Positions 25,861 through 37,617 of a stretch of 64,000 bases of DNA are shown in pieces. Origin of the DNA: Escallonia rubra. Its lineage: Eukaryota > Streptophyta > Magnoliopsida > Escalloniales > Escalloniaceae. Location of the stretch: positions 1 through 64,000 of the forward strand of contig JAVXUO010000894.1 in NCBI GenBank assembly GCA_033065855.1. Reading direction: 5' to 3'. The notes below the pieces were generated by a model, which saw nothing but the letters and a program-made list of their open reading frames with translations, did no database searches and was not told the DNA's origin. The first letter of the stretch is position 1. Every line of letters starts with the position of its first letter. The translations under genes and the position numbers were made by a program.

Positions 25861-26579
25861 GTATTGTTAGGGGAAACCCTAGTCGTATCGGGAAATTTTA
25901 TAAGGTATGAGCAGTAGTTAAGTTAGTGATTTGATTTATGAATAAGAATAGTTTTGAAAATGACTGGTGTTAAGAGTGCAAATTTGGTTTAAGGATACAA
26001 GAAGAAATCTGGAATTTTACTCCGCCATCTCTCTGTATTGCATTAAGATACCCCATTTTTATCTTTTCAAACAACATAATAAGTAAGAATATAAATTTTT
26101 CTAAATTTTCAAACATTTTTTAATTAAAATAATTTATTCAAACAAAATAAAAACTCATAAATTGCCATAATTGTTTCTAGCTGAAAATAAAGTTCCATAA
26201 TTTTTGTAATAGCTTTGAAATATGTATAACAATTATAAAAATTAAAATCAAAATTTAAAGGCTTTAAAAACTATTTTCAAAATTTTCATTTTGCTAAACC
26301 TAATGCGATACGGAAATAATTGCAAATTAACTCTAAAATTTATGAAACTGAAACTGAAGCTTTTTTATACAATAAAAACATTATAGAAAATTTTCCAAAA
26401 TTTATTAAGAATTGTAATAGCTCTAAATGGATTTTAGAAAAACTAAATTTGCAGAAAATATTAAAAATTTCAAACGATGTCAGAAACATATGAAATTTTA
26501 TCAGTAATTGTAATATTTCCCTAGGAACCTTACTGTAGAGTTTCAACATTTTTAGACAACCATACAATGCCCAACAACC

Positions 26580-26818
26580 ATGTGGTACAACTGTGCAAGC
26601 ACAGTGTACCACTTTAGTGCATACACCCACTTACTCACTTTCATCCCCTTGCTCTCACTTCTCAGCTCACTGCCCAGTACACAACACCCACACATGACTG
26701 TGGTACAACTGTGCAAGCACAGAGTATCACTCCAGTGCATACACCCACTTACTCACTTTCATCCCCTTGCTCTCACTTCTCAGCTCAATGCCCAGTACAC
26801 AACACCCACACAAGGCTG
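26580..26818. repeat. ~119-base tandem duplication in element A left LTR
   Basis: The segment beginning GTGGTACAACTGTGCAAGC occurs at 26581 and again at 26700, each followed by the CATACACCCACTTACTCAC block. The right LTR has only one copy (36084 onward), so this arose after insertion or differs between the LTRs. Confidence 0.85.
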
Positions 26819-26925
26819 TTATGCAGTTACTTCCTCCTCCATTACACACATTCAACACAAAAACCTATTCACATACACTCATGAACACACCTAGTCACAT
26901 ACTAAACACACATTTACATACACTT

Positions 26926-26926
26926 G

Positions 26927-26980
<54 letters not shown>
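26926..26980. repeat. (AT)n(GT)n microsatellite in element A left LTR
   Basis: AT units followed by about 18 GT units. The matching place in the right LTR is the expanded (TA)n tract into which the pararetrovirus is inserted. Confidence 0.92.
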
Positions 26981-28196
26981 AACTGTATATATATGGCAGC
27001 TGTGTGGCATTCTTTTCTTCCTCATTACTCACAAAGAAACTCACCCTCGTTCCACACCAATCAATCTGTCACACCCACTTCCCATTCCACTCTCAAACAC
27101 AAAAAACATGCACATTTTTCACCCATCACACTAACAGTTCACACCCAAATCACTCGCATATAACACACCAGCATACACACAAATGGGTTAAAAACACACA
27201 TTTAAAAAATGCATTCAACTAACAGTGGCCTCGCGACAGTAGTTCTTCTTCTCCCTTTGTTCATTTCTCCCTCACACACGCACACATGCACTCTCACGCA
27301 AGGCAGCACCCTGCTGCTACTTCCCTGTCCTTCTCTTTCACACATAGGCCCACCAACCCCCTCACCCTTACCTTTTCACGGCAGCCATGGCCGCTTACCC
27401 ACGAACCCATCACGATGTCATGACTATCGTCGCCTCCCTTTCGCGTAGACAGCCCCTCCGCAACAGACCCACTACGCCTACCCAAACATGTGTTGCCTCA
27501 ACATAACTCGCATACACCCACATGGATACAACCCTCTCACGGTTACACTTGCACACCAAACCCGCACACCTCTTGCCCATGGCAGCTTCTTCTTAACGCC
27601 TGCAACCATCAACCTTTCACAGCACACCACCCATGCATGGCTGTACAGCCATGGCAAACCCACATCACCTATGTACACACCATCACTCGATTATAACCCA
27701 CACCCACAACACCCAACACACACGATTATGACAATACACACCCACACACAATTTCATCCAACACACATCACACACTGCCGTAAACCACATACCCCACCCC
27801 AATAATAATTTGATTTGGAGAGAAAGTAGCGATCTTACCAGAAAGTTTTGCCGGAACCCTTTCTTCACTCCCTCTCTCTGTTTTGCCATTTCCAGAAGGT
27901 ATGAGAAAATTAGGGTCGGCTAGCCCATGTGGTTATATATATACTTGAAACGCTCCTCAATTTGATAGTTATACGAGATCTAGTCGAAACTTTTCATTAT
28001 TACTAACAGGCCCTAAGACATTACTTTCGATAATTTATGTGCTAAGAAAAATTTAGCAGGTGTTACCCAACCCCGCTACACTAGTCATCGCTAAAAGTTG
28101 TTGGAACAATATCCATGCAAATTAAAAATTCGTCGCTAAAAATTTAAATTTAGCCTGAAAAAAGTAATAATAATAATAAATGTTTCGGGTATTACA

Positions 28197-28212
28197 TTCT
28201 GCCCTCCTTTAA
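28197..28212 (-). promoter_or_regulatory. Element A polypurine tract
   Basis: The minus strand reads AAAGGAGGGCAGAA and abuts the LTR end (TGTAATACCC on the minus strand). It primes plus-strand DNA synthesis in LTR elements and sets the left LTR boundary at 28196. Confidence 0.85.
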
Positions 28213-28239
28213 AAGAATTTGGTCCTCCAAATTTTGCAT

Positions 28240-29569
28240 ACCTCAAGATTGAAACAGGTGAGGGTATTTGCTTCTGACTTCGTCTTCGCGTTCCCACGTG
28301 GCCGCCTTAACAACATGGTTCGTTCACAGGACCTTTACCAAAAGAATCTTTTTAGTTCAGAGTGTCTGCTCCTTCTGATCCAGAATCCAAACCGGTTGTT
28401 CGATATAGGTGACGTCTTCTCTAATTTGCAAGGGCTCCAGTTATAATACATGTGTGGGGTTTGGGACGTAATCCCTCAACATAGACACGTGGAACACATT
28501 ATGGACACTGGCCAACTCCGTCGGTAGGGCTATTCGGTAGGCAAGAGAACCAACTCTATCTAGTATCTTAAAGGGTCCCACATACCTAGGGCTTAATTTT
28601 CCCTTCTTCCTAAATTGTGGTACTCCCTTCATTGGTGACACCCTTAGAAATACCTGGTCGCCCACTTGGAACTCTAACTCTCGTCTACGTATGTCTGCAT
28701 AAATCTTCGTTCTACTTTGAGCACCTTATAACCTCTCTTGAATTATTTTGACTTCTCCGATGTTAGTTGTACCAACTCTGGTCTCAACAATTTTCTTTCC
28801 CCCATTTCGTCGCAACATAGTGGCGATATGCACTTCCTACCATATTGGGCTTCGAGGGGGCAATCCCAATGCTACTCTGATAACTGTTGTTGTAAGAAAA
28901 TTCTATCAGCGGTAGATAATCATCCCAGCTGCCCTTAAAGTCTAGAACACAAGCCCTAACAGATCTTCCAATGTCTGAATAGTCCTTTTTGACTAACCGT
29001 CTGTTTAAGGGTGAAAAGCAGTGTTAAATTGTAGTCGAGTATCGAATGCAGATTACAAACTTCCCCAGAATTTGGACACAAAACGAGGGTCCCTATCCGA
29101 AACAATTGGGACTAGAATGCCATGCAGGCGTACTATTTCCTCCACATAGGTGGTAGCCAACTTGTCCATCGAATAAGTCATCTGGACAGGTAATAAGTAC
29201 GCATACTTCGTCAGTCGGTCCACTATTACCCAAATGGCATCATGTCTAGAACAAGTTTTAGGTATTTCAGAGATAGAATCTATAGTTATGTGTTCCCACT
29301 TCCATTTTGGTATCGATAAGGGCTGACCCGACGGGTCTTTGATGCTCTGTTTTCACACGCTGGCATACTTGGCATCTGGACATGAACTTTGCAATCTCCT
29401 TCTTCATGTTACCCCACCAAAAAGTCTCTTGAAGATCCCTATACATTTTTGTGCCTCCGAGATGAATCGAGTAACCTGATCTGTGAGCTTCTTCTAAAAT
29501 CTCTCTTTTCAAGATAGGGTTACTAGGCATGCATATCATATTACCATAACGAAGTACCCCATCTTGCAA
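28240..29569 (-). pseudogene. Element A integrase and chromo-type C-terminus (broken)
   Basis: Order on the minus strand: HHCC zinc-binding domain at 29500-29330 (HRSGYSIHLGGTKMYRDL, then CQVCQRVKTEHQRP). The integrase core at ~29250-28900 has [18 protein letters not shown] and SDRDPRF, and later TDG..KRTIQTLEDLL with stops. The region 28665-28441 has GPFKILDRVGSLAYRIALP and HNVFHVSMLRDYVP. A tail to ~28250 with WEREDEVRSKYPHLF is the usual end of chromodomain gypsy elements. Several frameshifts and nonsense codons are present. Confidence 0.88.
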
Positions 29570-29993
29570 CTTGTGCTTAGATTTATCTCATTTTTTTTAC
29601 TTGTCCCATTATCTTAAATATGTGTTCATCAATCTCCTGAGCTGTTTTAATTCTATCAATTAAGGTGGGTCACACCGCAAGGTTGCTAAGTGAACTATCC
29701 TTGTTCGAGCCTTGAATCCTGACATCCAAGTCCAGTTTCCTCATTTCTTCAAATAAATTTCTCTACCTTGTAATTAGGGTAGCCATTGACGAGGACAACT
29801 TCTTGCTAAGTGCATTGGCAACTACATTCGCCTTCCCTGGGTGGTACGGGATGTTCAGGTCGTAGTCTTTTAGTAGTTCTAATCATCGCCTCTGTCTTAG
29901 GTTTAATTCCTTCTGGGTGAATATGTACTTCAAGCTTTTCTAGTCAGTGAAAATTTCACAGGGTTCTCCATATAGGTAGTGTCTTCAGATCTT

Positions 29994-30302
29994 TCAGGCA
30001 AAAATCATTGTCACCAGCTCCCGGCCATGAGTTGGGTAATTCTTCTCATATGGTTTTAATTGTCTAGAGGCATATGCAATCACCTTTCCATTTTGCATGA
30101 GTACACACCCTAGACCCTTGTGGGAGGCATCGCTATAAATCGTGAACCCACCGGACCCACTTGGAAGTGTAAGTATAGGGGCTGTGACCAACCTCTTCTT
30201 CAATTGTTGGAAGCTATTCTCACAATCGTCGTTCCATTCAAACTTGATTCCTTTTTGGATTAAGTGAGTTAAACGTGTCGCTATCCATGAGAACCCTTCC
30301 AC
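29994..30302 (-). pseudogene. Element A RNase H domain
   Basis: Open for 102 codons: [18 protein letters not shown], then [18 protein letters not shown] with the first catalytic Asp, and [20 protein letters not shown] with the catalytic Glu. It is cut by a stop right after LVTMIFA. Part of the broken pol polyprotein, lying between RT and integrase. Confidence 0.88.
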
Positions 30303-30309
30303 AAATCTT

Positions 30310-30870
30310 CTCTAACATTCGGCTAACCCTTATAAGAAGCTTCGAACCTCCATCACCATAGTAGGTCTATGCCAATTGATAGCCTCTATCTTTTTGGGGT
30401 CGACCGATAGCCCTTCTTTCGACACCACATGCCTCAAGAATGCAACCCTATCCAACCAAAACTCGCACTTCTTAAGTTTGGCATACAATTTCTTTTCTCT
30501 TAGAATCTTTAATACCGTTCTTAAGTGTTGTTCGTGTTCTTCCCTGAACACTAGTATAAATTAATCCAAGAAAGGTTTGAATACTCGATTTATCAAATCC
30601 ATAAATGTTGCCGGAGCATTAGTCAACCCAAAAAGGCATAACAAAAAATTCGTAGTGCCCATATCTAGTGTGAAAGGCCGTCTTAAGCACATCTGCTGCC
30701 TTAATCTTTAGCTGGTGATACCCTAAACAAAGGTCAATCTTTGAAAACAACTTTGCCCCCTGTAACTGATCAAATAGGTTGTCTATGCGGGCCAAAGGGT
30801 AATAATTTCTTATCGTCACCTTGTTTAACTCTTGATAGTTGATGCACAATCTCATCATCCCATCCTTCTT
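30310..30870 (-). pseudogene. Element A reverse transcriptase (broken, catalytic YxDD motif absent)
   Basis: [20 protein letters not shown] and [15 protein letters not shown] at 30855-30690, and [16 protein letters not shown] at 30672-30625, are RT palm and finger motifs. After [14 protein letters not shown] the text goes through a stop at ~30560 to [20 protein letters not shown] without the usual Y/F-x-D-D block. A small deletion has therefore removed the catalytic aspartates. Downstream thumb motifs ([19 protein letters not shown]) remain. Confidence 0.87.
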
Positions 30871-31249
30871 CTTAACAGATAATACGGGTGCACCATAAGA
30901 CTACGCACTAGGGCAAATAGTCTAGAAGGTCCTGCATTTGTTTCTTTAGTTCTCTCAACTCTATGGGTGCCATATGATATGGTGCTTTAGAGATAGGGGC
31001 AGTCTTTGGAATTAATTCAATATTAAATTCAACTTCCCTATCGGGTGGCACCCCGACAAATCTTCGGGAAACACCTCAGGAAACTTCTTTACCACCGAAA
31101 TATCCCCTAGCCTCAACTCTTTCTGCTGGGTGTTTATTATGTAAGCCAAGTACTCCGACAATCTTTTCTAATGAGTCAGTTTGCCTTTAAGGCAGAAACC
31201 ATAGATGAAGGGGGTGGGATACTAGATTCCTGAAAAAACAAGTGGTCTT

Positions 31250-31580
31250 GACCTGGGATGTTAAAAGTCACTCTCTTATGGAAGCAATCTACAGAAGCAT
31301 GATATACTGCCAACCAATCCATCCCCAATATAACATCAAACTTCAACATATATAAACAAATTAAGTTCGCTGCTAGTCCTATTCCCTTAATTTTTACAAG
31401 GCAGTTCTTGACCACTTGTTTCGCAACAACCGATAACAATGCATAGCAGCACATCTAAGATTTCTAGATGCTTGTCTAAACGTTTAATAAAAGCACTTGA
31501 TGGAAAGGAATGTGTAGCACCGAAATCAAACAATACTTTTGCAAACGTGGAAGAAATAGAGAGTGTGCTAGTAACCACCG
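31250..31580 (-). pseudogene. Element A aspartic protease
   Basis: VLFDFGATHSFPSSAFIKRL near 31545-31480 contains the DxG active site, followed by FDVILGMDWLAVYHASVD near 31350-31295, the usual second protease motif. A frameshift lies between the two. Sits between gag and RT as in other Ty3/gypsy elements. Confidence 0.83.
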
Positions 31581-33429
31581 AGTCCGAAGTTGTGCATTCT
31601 GCCAGGTCATAGCAAAAACTCTCGCCGTTCCCCTGAGCTTTATTGTGTCATTCTTCACTTGATTCTGAAATCCCGCCCCAGGACAATTCATAGCTAGATG
31701 GCCCTTCTGACCACATTCAAAACATCTATTTGTCCCCCATCGACATGGCTGTCTTGGATGGAATCGATGGCATCTGTAGCATTTTGTGCTCCGATTTGTC
31801 CACCTCTCTCGGCTGTTGGATTCCTTTGAACATTCAGTCTTAGGTCATTTTTTTACTGAGGTGGCACTCTACTTCTGGCCCCCTGTCTCTATTCATTCCA
31901 CTGTTGAGGCTGCATTCCTCTATTTACTTCTTGGGGTTTCGGGCGCTTGGAAGTATAATTGGACATGTTGTTCCCATGAGGCTCGTTATTTCTGGCCCTC
32001 TTCTTATGTTGGTCCCGCATCCTGTACATGTCTTCACTGTCCCTTTCTGCAATCAGGGCTCTGTCCATCACCTCTGCATAAGTCCCCAACCTTAATGTAG
32101 AGATGCGAGACCAGATGCCGAGCCTCAGTCAATTCTCGAATTTTCTTGCTCGCTTGGCTTCGATGTCCACCATGTGAGTAGCGTGTCGAGACAACTGAGT
32201 GAACAACGCCCTCGTACATTTTGACCAAATGGTTCCCCTAGACCAGTTGTACGGATTTCATCTCCAGTTGTTCCTTTATGGTCAGGAAAAATATTTCTCA
32301 AGAAATAATTCCTTAAAGCCTTCCCATTCCATATTCACCACTTCATCAGGCTTCACTCGTTTGGTAGCCGTCCACCATTGATTGGCCTCGTCTCTGCGCA
32401 TGAACGCCACGAAAAATTACCTTTTGTCTCTCGGTACAACCCAGAATCTCGAAGATGTCCTCCAAGTCTGATAGTCAGGACTCAGCCTTGAAGTGGTCAG
32501 TGGTGCCAAAGAAGGATGGCAGGTCCATCCTTTTAAACTTCTCAAATGACGAGCCCCCAGTTGCACTTACATGGCGCTCCACGACCCTAGCGAGGTTCTC
32601 CACCACCCTAAACACGTCTTTACCTTGAGCTCCATTTTTTTGTGTCATTTCTTTTCAATCTATAAGGAAACTTTTGTAAGAACTTTTGATTTCCATCATA
32701 ATCAATTTATAATAATAATTTATTTATTTAGTATTATTATTATTATTATTATATTTTTTTTTGCATATTCGATTTCAATGTAATTTGTTCTACATCGTTC
32801 CCTTCCCTTAACCAAGCAATGTGTAAGTGTTCAATAATTTACGTTTATTTTAGAGTTTTTATAACGAGTAACTCAAATATATAGAATCAAAAGTATAACT
32901 AAATCAACGGTGCAACTTTATTTCCAAAGGTTCCAAAGATACTTTTCTTAACGACGAGTCCAACGAAAAGAGACACACTCTGCTTATTTATTTTCTTAAT
33001 CTAACTACTACTACTCCTCTTTTATCCCCCACCTTAATCATGTTGAATGTAAGTTTCCTACTCCTGGATCCACTCCTGTACTTCGGCTCGAGAGAAAGTT
33101 ATGGAGTCTTCAACTCCCAACCGAGTTTGTAATTCTATGACTTTCTTCCCAAAATAGTAGTTGTAGTCTTTCTATCTTTGCTCCAAGCTGAAGCCGTAGA
33201 TGATCCTCATACTATCCAATTGGGTCTCCAGTACCCTAATCTCTTCCTTCAATCATTTTATCTCTTTCTCTGGTGGAATCATCCCTTTTCCAAAATCTAC
33301 CCCCTCCTTTCTAGGACGCTTTCCCAGTTTCTTATTTCCATTGTAGAATGCCTGGTTGGAATCTCCAGATCCTTCAGAAGGCATTTGACTAACCTCAATT
33401 GATAGGCTATTCTCATTCCGATCTGCCAT
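31581..33429 (-). pseudogene. Element A gag with zinc knuckle (broken)
   Basis: Starts ATG at 33429-33427 (MADRNENSLSIEVSQ). A charged region with several stops follows, then retrotransposon gag-like sequence and MGTYAEVMDRALIAERDSED at 32089-32030. The nucleocapsid zinc knuckle CFECGQKGHLAMNC (CX2CX4HX4C) is near 31722-31680. There are numerous frameshifts. Confidence 0.8.
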
Positions 33430-33627
33430 AATCCTATCATAACAAAAGTATCATAGATACCTTCCATTAATACAGTATCTCTTAATTTAAAATAAAAAAT
33501 TTAGTCGATTACTGAAATTCGCAAGGAAATATATCAACAATCCCAAATTTTCACTTAGTCAGAATCTTTTTCTTTTCCTACCCTACCCGAGTCGCCTAGA
33601 TACTAGTCTACAAAGTCATATATCTAT

Positions 33628-33639
33628 GCTCTGTTACCA
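33628..33639 (-). promoter_or_regulatory. Element A primer-binding site (tRNA-iMet-like)
   Basis: The minus strand reads TGGTAACAGAGC four bases inside the LTR end at 33644, one base off the tRNA-iMet complement TGGTATCAGAGC. It confirms that element A runs on the minus strand. Confidence 0.85.
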
Positions 33640-34151
33640 TTGTTGTCATGACCCATGAGTTAGGCACGTGACCGGCCGCATGCCCATTCAGACATTCACT
33701 CAAGGCTCTGTCAGGCCTTACTACAACATGTACTCAATTTCAGCTCAACTTACTAAACTTTAAACAACTAAATTGGCCATCAAGAGCCTTACTTACAAAT
33801 TCATCAATAATCCAATTAAAACTCTCACATACATGGCACTGACATTAACGAAGGAATTTGAGGAGATCTAAGCTCTTTACAATAGTTCATCCATAATAGC
33901 TATTAGAAAACTAAAAACTCTCGAATCAATATTACGTTATCATTCTAGTGGTTCTCATTGGATGCCCCTTTCCTCGTGTTGCTCATAAGGATCCGCCTCT
34001 CCTAGGTCATTACCGAAAAAATAAAGAATGAGCGAAAGCCCAACAAGTACACAAACCATGTTCCTAAAATAGGTTTTAGGATTTTAAAACATGCCATGGG
34101 TTTATATTTTCAAAATCAGGAATTCAATGTCACCATTGCAAAACACTCTTC

Positions 34152-34154
<3 letters not shown>

Positions 34155-34238
<84 letters not shown>
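34155..34238. repeat. Long (TA)n microsatellite
   Basis: About 42 uninterrupted TA units in the right LTR of element A. The left LTR has only a short imperfect TATATATACATACATATATG here. Confidence 0.95.
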
Positions 34239-34242
<4 letters not shown>

Positions 34243-34333
34243 TTGCAGAAAAGATTCTCAAATCGGAGTATAATCATCAAGAAAGTTCATTTGCATCTAT
34301 CACAGATAATTCATACTTAGGTAATAACTTCAT

Positions 34334-35471
34334 GGGATAATTGCATAAAATACGCCTTTGGTTTGGGANAATTGCAAAAAGACCCCTCTTGTTACAAAAG
34401 TTACAGGAAGACACCTGAGCTTACAAAGGTGTTCTATCATAAAATTTCCGTAACGGAATGATAAAAATGTCTAAATTGCCCCTCTATATAATTTCGAAAT
34501 GCATCAATTTTTTCATTTCTAAGTTTTTCTTTTCTAAGTTGCTACTTCCAAAAGAATAAAAAATTGGTGGTAAACCCAACTCCACCTAGGTTCATCTCAA
34601 TCCATCCGAAGACATCAGAAGATTTAGGGTTCTTTGTGGTGGGTGCTTAAGGCTAGTGGCGGTGACGCAGCGAGAGTCTAGGCTCAATCGCAGCAGGACT
34701 GGCGGCGGTGCAGCAAGTGGCTGGGCTCAATTGCGGCGGGGCTGGCAGCGGCGTAAGTTGGGATCGATTGGGCTGTCTCGAACGGTAACGACACCATATG
34801 TGATTGATTTACCCAGATTGGACAAACTCAGATCTAGGGTTTAAATCGCACAATGTGATTTGAAACCCTAGATCTTAGTTTGTGCGATTAGGGTTTGGTG
34901 CGACTGGGCAGTGATGGCAACTGCGGCATTGGGTGCCGGTTGCGGATGGCGCCGGTTATAGATCTAGGGTTTGTTGTTTGAATGGTGGATAGGGCTAGGA
35001 ACATGGTGGGTGATTGGGGCTGGTTGCGGTGACGTAAGTGTCTGGGTGATGAAAGGGCTTTCGCTGACAGCGCACGGTAGCGGGGCTGGCGGCTGACGGG
35101 AAATGAGATGTCAGTGGTTGACGGAAAATTTAGAGGAGTAGGTGAGCTCGGTGTCATCCGCTGGCGCAAGTGGAGGCGCCCAAGGTGGGTGGTGGCAGAC
35201 GAGGCCGTGGCGGCTAGGGTGGTGGTTGTCAAAGGTGGCGGCTAGGGTTAGGTTTTGGACAAATTGAAGAGATAAAAAGTGAGGGTATTTTTGTCTTTTT
35301 AAAGTATAATTTTTTTACTAAACGCACTTTTAAAGAGCGTCGTTAATTTAGATGATTTGTCTAACAGTTGCAACGAAATAAGCACTAGAGGGAGGCCTTT
35401 GCAATTTTTGTAACAACATGGGTGTTTTTGCAACTATCCCAAATCACAGGAATATTTTACGCAATTATCCC
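34334..35471. mobile_element. Mutator-like element (1,138 bases, 9-bp TSD TAACTTCAT)
   Basis: TAACTTCAT flanks it at 34325-34333 and 35472-35480. Left end GGGATAATTGCATAAAATAC; right end reversed GGGATAATTGCGTAAAATAT, with similarity continuing for at least 60 bases, as in MULEs with long TIRs. There is no transposase. The interior is GC-richer than the ends (34640-35230, GGCGG-type triplets), as in elements that captured host sequence, but no donor gene was recognised. One undetermined base (N) is at 34369 inside the left TIR. Confidence 0.9.
34823..34882. repeat. 25-26-bp near-perfect inverted repeat (hairpin) inside the MULE
   Basis: The arm CAAACTCAGATCTAGGGTTT plus AAATC is mirrored, after the loop GCACAATGT, by GATTT plus GAAACCCTAGATCTTAGTTTG. 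One mismatch and one bulge are visible. An RNA copy would fold into a ~26-bp stem. Confidence 0.85.
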
Positions 35472-36308
35472 TAACTTCATCAAGAAAACTCATTTGCATC
35501 TATCACAGATAAACGCATTAGGATACCCCAAAATTCATAATAAATCCTTATAAAATATTTTTATAGCTTAAACAGCATAATAAGTAAGAATATAAGTTTT
35601 TCTGAATTTTCAAATATTTTTGAATTAAATTAATTTCTTTAAATACAACGAAAACCCATAAATAGCCATAATTTGTTTCTAGCTGAAAATAAAGTCTCAT
35701 AATTTTTTTAATAGCTTTGAAATATGTATAAAAATTATGAAAACTAAAATCAGAATTTAAAGGCTTTAAAAACTATTTTTAGATTTTTCATTTTGCTAAA
35801 CACAATGCGATACAGAAATGATTGCAAACTAACTCTAAAAATTATGAAACTGAAATTAAAGCATCTTTCTACCATAAAATCATTACATATATTTTCTCAG
35901 TTTTAATTAAGAATTGTAATAGCTCCAAATGGATTTTAGAAAAACTGAATTCGCAAAAAATATTAAAAATATCAAATGATGTTAGAAGCATATGAAATTT
36001 TATCAGTAATTGTAATATTTCCCTAGGAACCTTACTGTAGAGTTTTAACATTTTTAAAAAATCATACGATCCCCAACAATCATGTGATACAACTGTGCAA
36101 GCACAGTGTACCACTCCGGTGCATACACCCACTTACTCACTTTCATCCCCTTGCTGTCACTTCTCAGCTCACTGCCCACTCAGTACACAACACCCACACA
36201 CGGTTGTTATGCAGCTACTTCCTCCTCCATTACACACATTCAACACAAAAACCTATCCACATACACTCATGAACACATCAAGTCACACACCAAACATACA
36301 TTTACATA

Positions 36309-36311
<3 letters not shown>

Positions 36312-36371
<60 letters not shown>
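36312..36371. repeat. (TA)n microsatellite at left junction of the viral insertion
   Basis: About 25 TA units immediately before viral sequence begins near 36372. A shorter ATATATA lies at the right junction (47621-47628). Confidence 0.92.
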
Positions 36372-36372
<1 letters not shown>

Positions 36373-36640
36373 GTTAAGATTTAGAGATCATATGGTATTT
36401 ACTTGGTTTCAGAAAGACTCTGCCCAATTTTAAAATGATTATGCTTTCTTAAAGAACGATCAAAGTTATCTTAATAGATTTAACAAAAGTGGGAGCGAGT
36501 CATTTAAGGTTATTTGCCGAGTGATGGCGTTTAAAAACATGCAGACTAACGCTTGCCCTGAGTTTTTCTAGAAATATATACTTTGATAGTTCAAAACTGG
36601 CATCCTGAAATTTTAAAACTCAAACCAGACTCTTTCTATA
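36372..36640. repeat. Viral intergenic fragment, inverted relative to 38595-38866
   Basis: GTTAAGATTTAGAGATCATA at the start through AACTCAAACCAGACTCTTTC matches the reverse complement of 38866-38595 with scattered differences. The first ~46 bases occur again in direct orientation at 37571-37617. Confidence 0.88.
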
Positions 36641-36720
36641 ATTCCAGTTTTTGCCATATTTTCTCTTAAATCTTTTCTCTATTCCTCTGTGTCTGCTTCC
36701 GTGCTATGCTATCATCCACT

Positions 36721-36964
36721 CTGGTAAGGTCTAATCGGGGACTTTTGTTTTCCGGCCAAAACCCCCTCCCACAGTTATCTAATGTTACTAAAAACCTTTT
36801 TACTTTGATAGGGTCTTCTACTGGGAAACATAATCAACTTTAGCTTGGAATGTGATCTTTGATAAGGGTCTTTGATAATGGATAAGCTATAACTTAATAA
36901 ATCAGATTGAAATCTAGATCAGATAGAAATCTAGATCTGAAATTAAGCATTTTAAGATTTCTAT
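36721..36964. other. Patchwork of very short viral gene fragments
   Basis: Pieces of roughly 12-25 bases match distant viral places. ACTAAAAACCTTTTTACTTTG matches 41807-41827; TGATAGGGTCTTCT matches 42138-42151; AGCTTGGAATGTG matches 46978-46990. TAAGCTATAACTTAATAAATC is the reverse of the 42206-42229 region. It looks like filler DNA from end-joining. Confidence 0.65.
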
Positions 36965-36969
36965 GCTAA

Positions 36970-37617
36970 AAGTAGCTTTTGACAAATGAAAAAAGGAAGA
37001 CAGAAGACAGCTGTCGGAGTTACTTTAGAAACAGAATCAACTTTATGCAAAAGCAACCTTATACAAAAAGACAAAGCTAAAAGTAGTTTTTGACAAATGG
37101 AAAAAATACGACAGAAGACAGCTGGCGGAGTTACTTTAGAAACTGGTCTGATACCACTTTAGAAACAGAATCTTATGTTTATGGCAGACAACTTTTATCA
37201 AGCTTTTGTTATGTAGTATGTAAAAGTTTAAGTCAGTAAGACGCGTGTAAAGAAGACAATTATGTACATTTATGTTCATAACTTTTCCTGCCTATTTAAA
37301 CAAAGGCAGAGTTCTTTTGTAAGGGGACTTCCAATTTTGAGTAATCAAACACTCTTTCTCAAAGTTTCCTCTGCCTTCTTCATGTTATCTAACCCTTCAC
37401 TATAAACTTCGCAAATTCAAGTTCAAATACTTAGCTGCATTACTTCAAGTAAGCCTTTTATTCCCTTTTAAACTTGTTTATTATTCTGGGGTGAACACGC
37501 TCTAGCGGTGAAAGACATTCTATGAACTGAAAGAAATTATCTCAGGTCTCGTATGACAGAAAACAACTTAATATAGTTAAGATTTAGAGATCATATGGCA
37601 TTTACTTGGTTTCAGAA
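36970..37617 (+). repeat. Viral intergenic region, left arm of large inverted repeat
   Basis: Reverse complement, with a few percent visible differences, of 39461-38808. Includes both upstream tandem units, the TATA-like box (37293-37300) and the leader. It is oriented so that its promoter would read to the right. Confidence 0.9.
37293..37300 (+). promoter_or_regulatory. TATA-like box of duplicated viral promoter (rightward)
   Basis: TATTTAAA in GCCTATTTAAACAAAGGCAG, the inverted copy of 39131-39138. If active it would transcribe 37330 rightwards into inverted viral fragments and then antisense through the viral genes. Confidence 0.5.

Larger units (their letters stand above)
20397..26038 (+). 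mobile_element. Ty3/gypsy element B, 3'-truncated, nested in element A's LTR
   Basis: A complete 5' LTR (20397-23929), a tRNA-Met PBS, then gag and the start of pol on the plus strand. Sequence after the protease ends around 25870-26038, where element A's LTR resumes. There is no RT, integrase or 3' LTR, so the 3' half was lost by deletion. The left flank is CTAGG; no second copy can be checked because the 3' end is missing. Confidence 0.82.
19731..28196 (-). repeat. Element A 3' LTR (left copy), split by element B
   Basis: LTR parts are 19731-20396 and ~26039-28196. It starts TGTCACGACCC and ends GGGTATTACA. By eye about nine bases in ten match the right LTR across the first ~600 bases. The inner part carries GT/CA-rich DNA and, near the end, GTCGCTAAAA motifs. 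Confidence 0.9.

Noticed and set aside
26767..27805. Open frames of 60-150 codons with Cys-Val repeats and His/Thr/Pro
   Set aside because: They are read-through of the (GT)n tract and CA-rich LTR sequence of element A, also seen in the right LTR with indels.
34091..34320. Ile-Tyr repeat open frames
   Set aside because: Translation of the (TA)n microsatellite.
34888..35232. 114-codon minus-strand frame in the MULE
   Set aside because: Low-complexity Ser/Pro/Thr/Arg text without motif; the GC-rich interior keeps frames open by chance.
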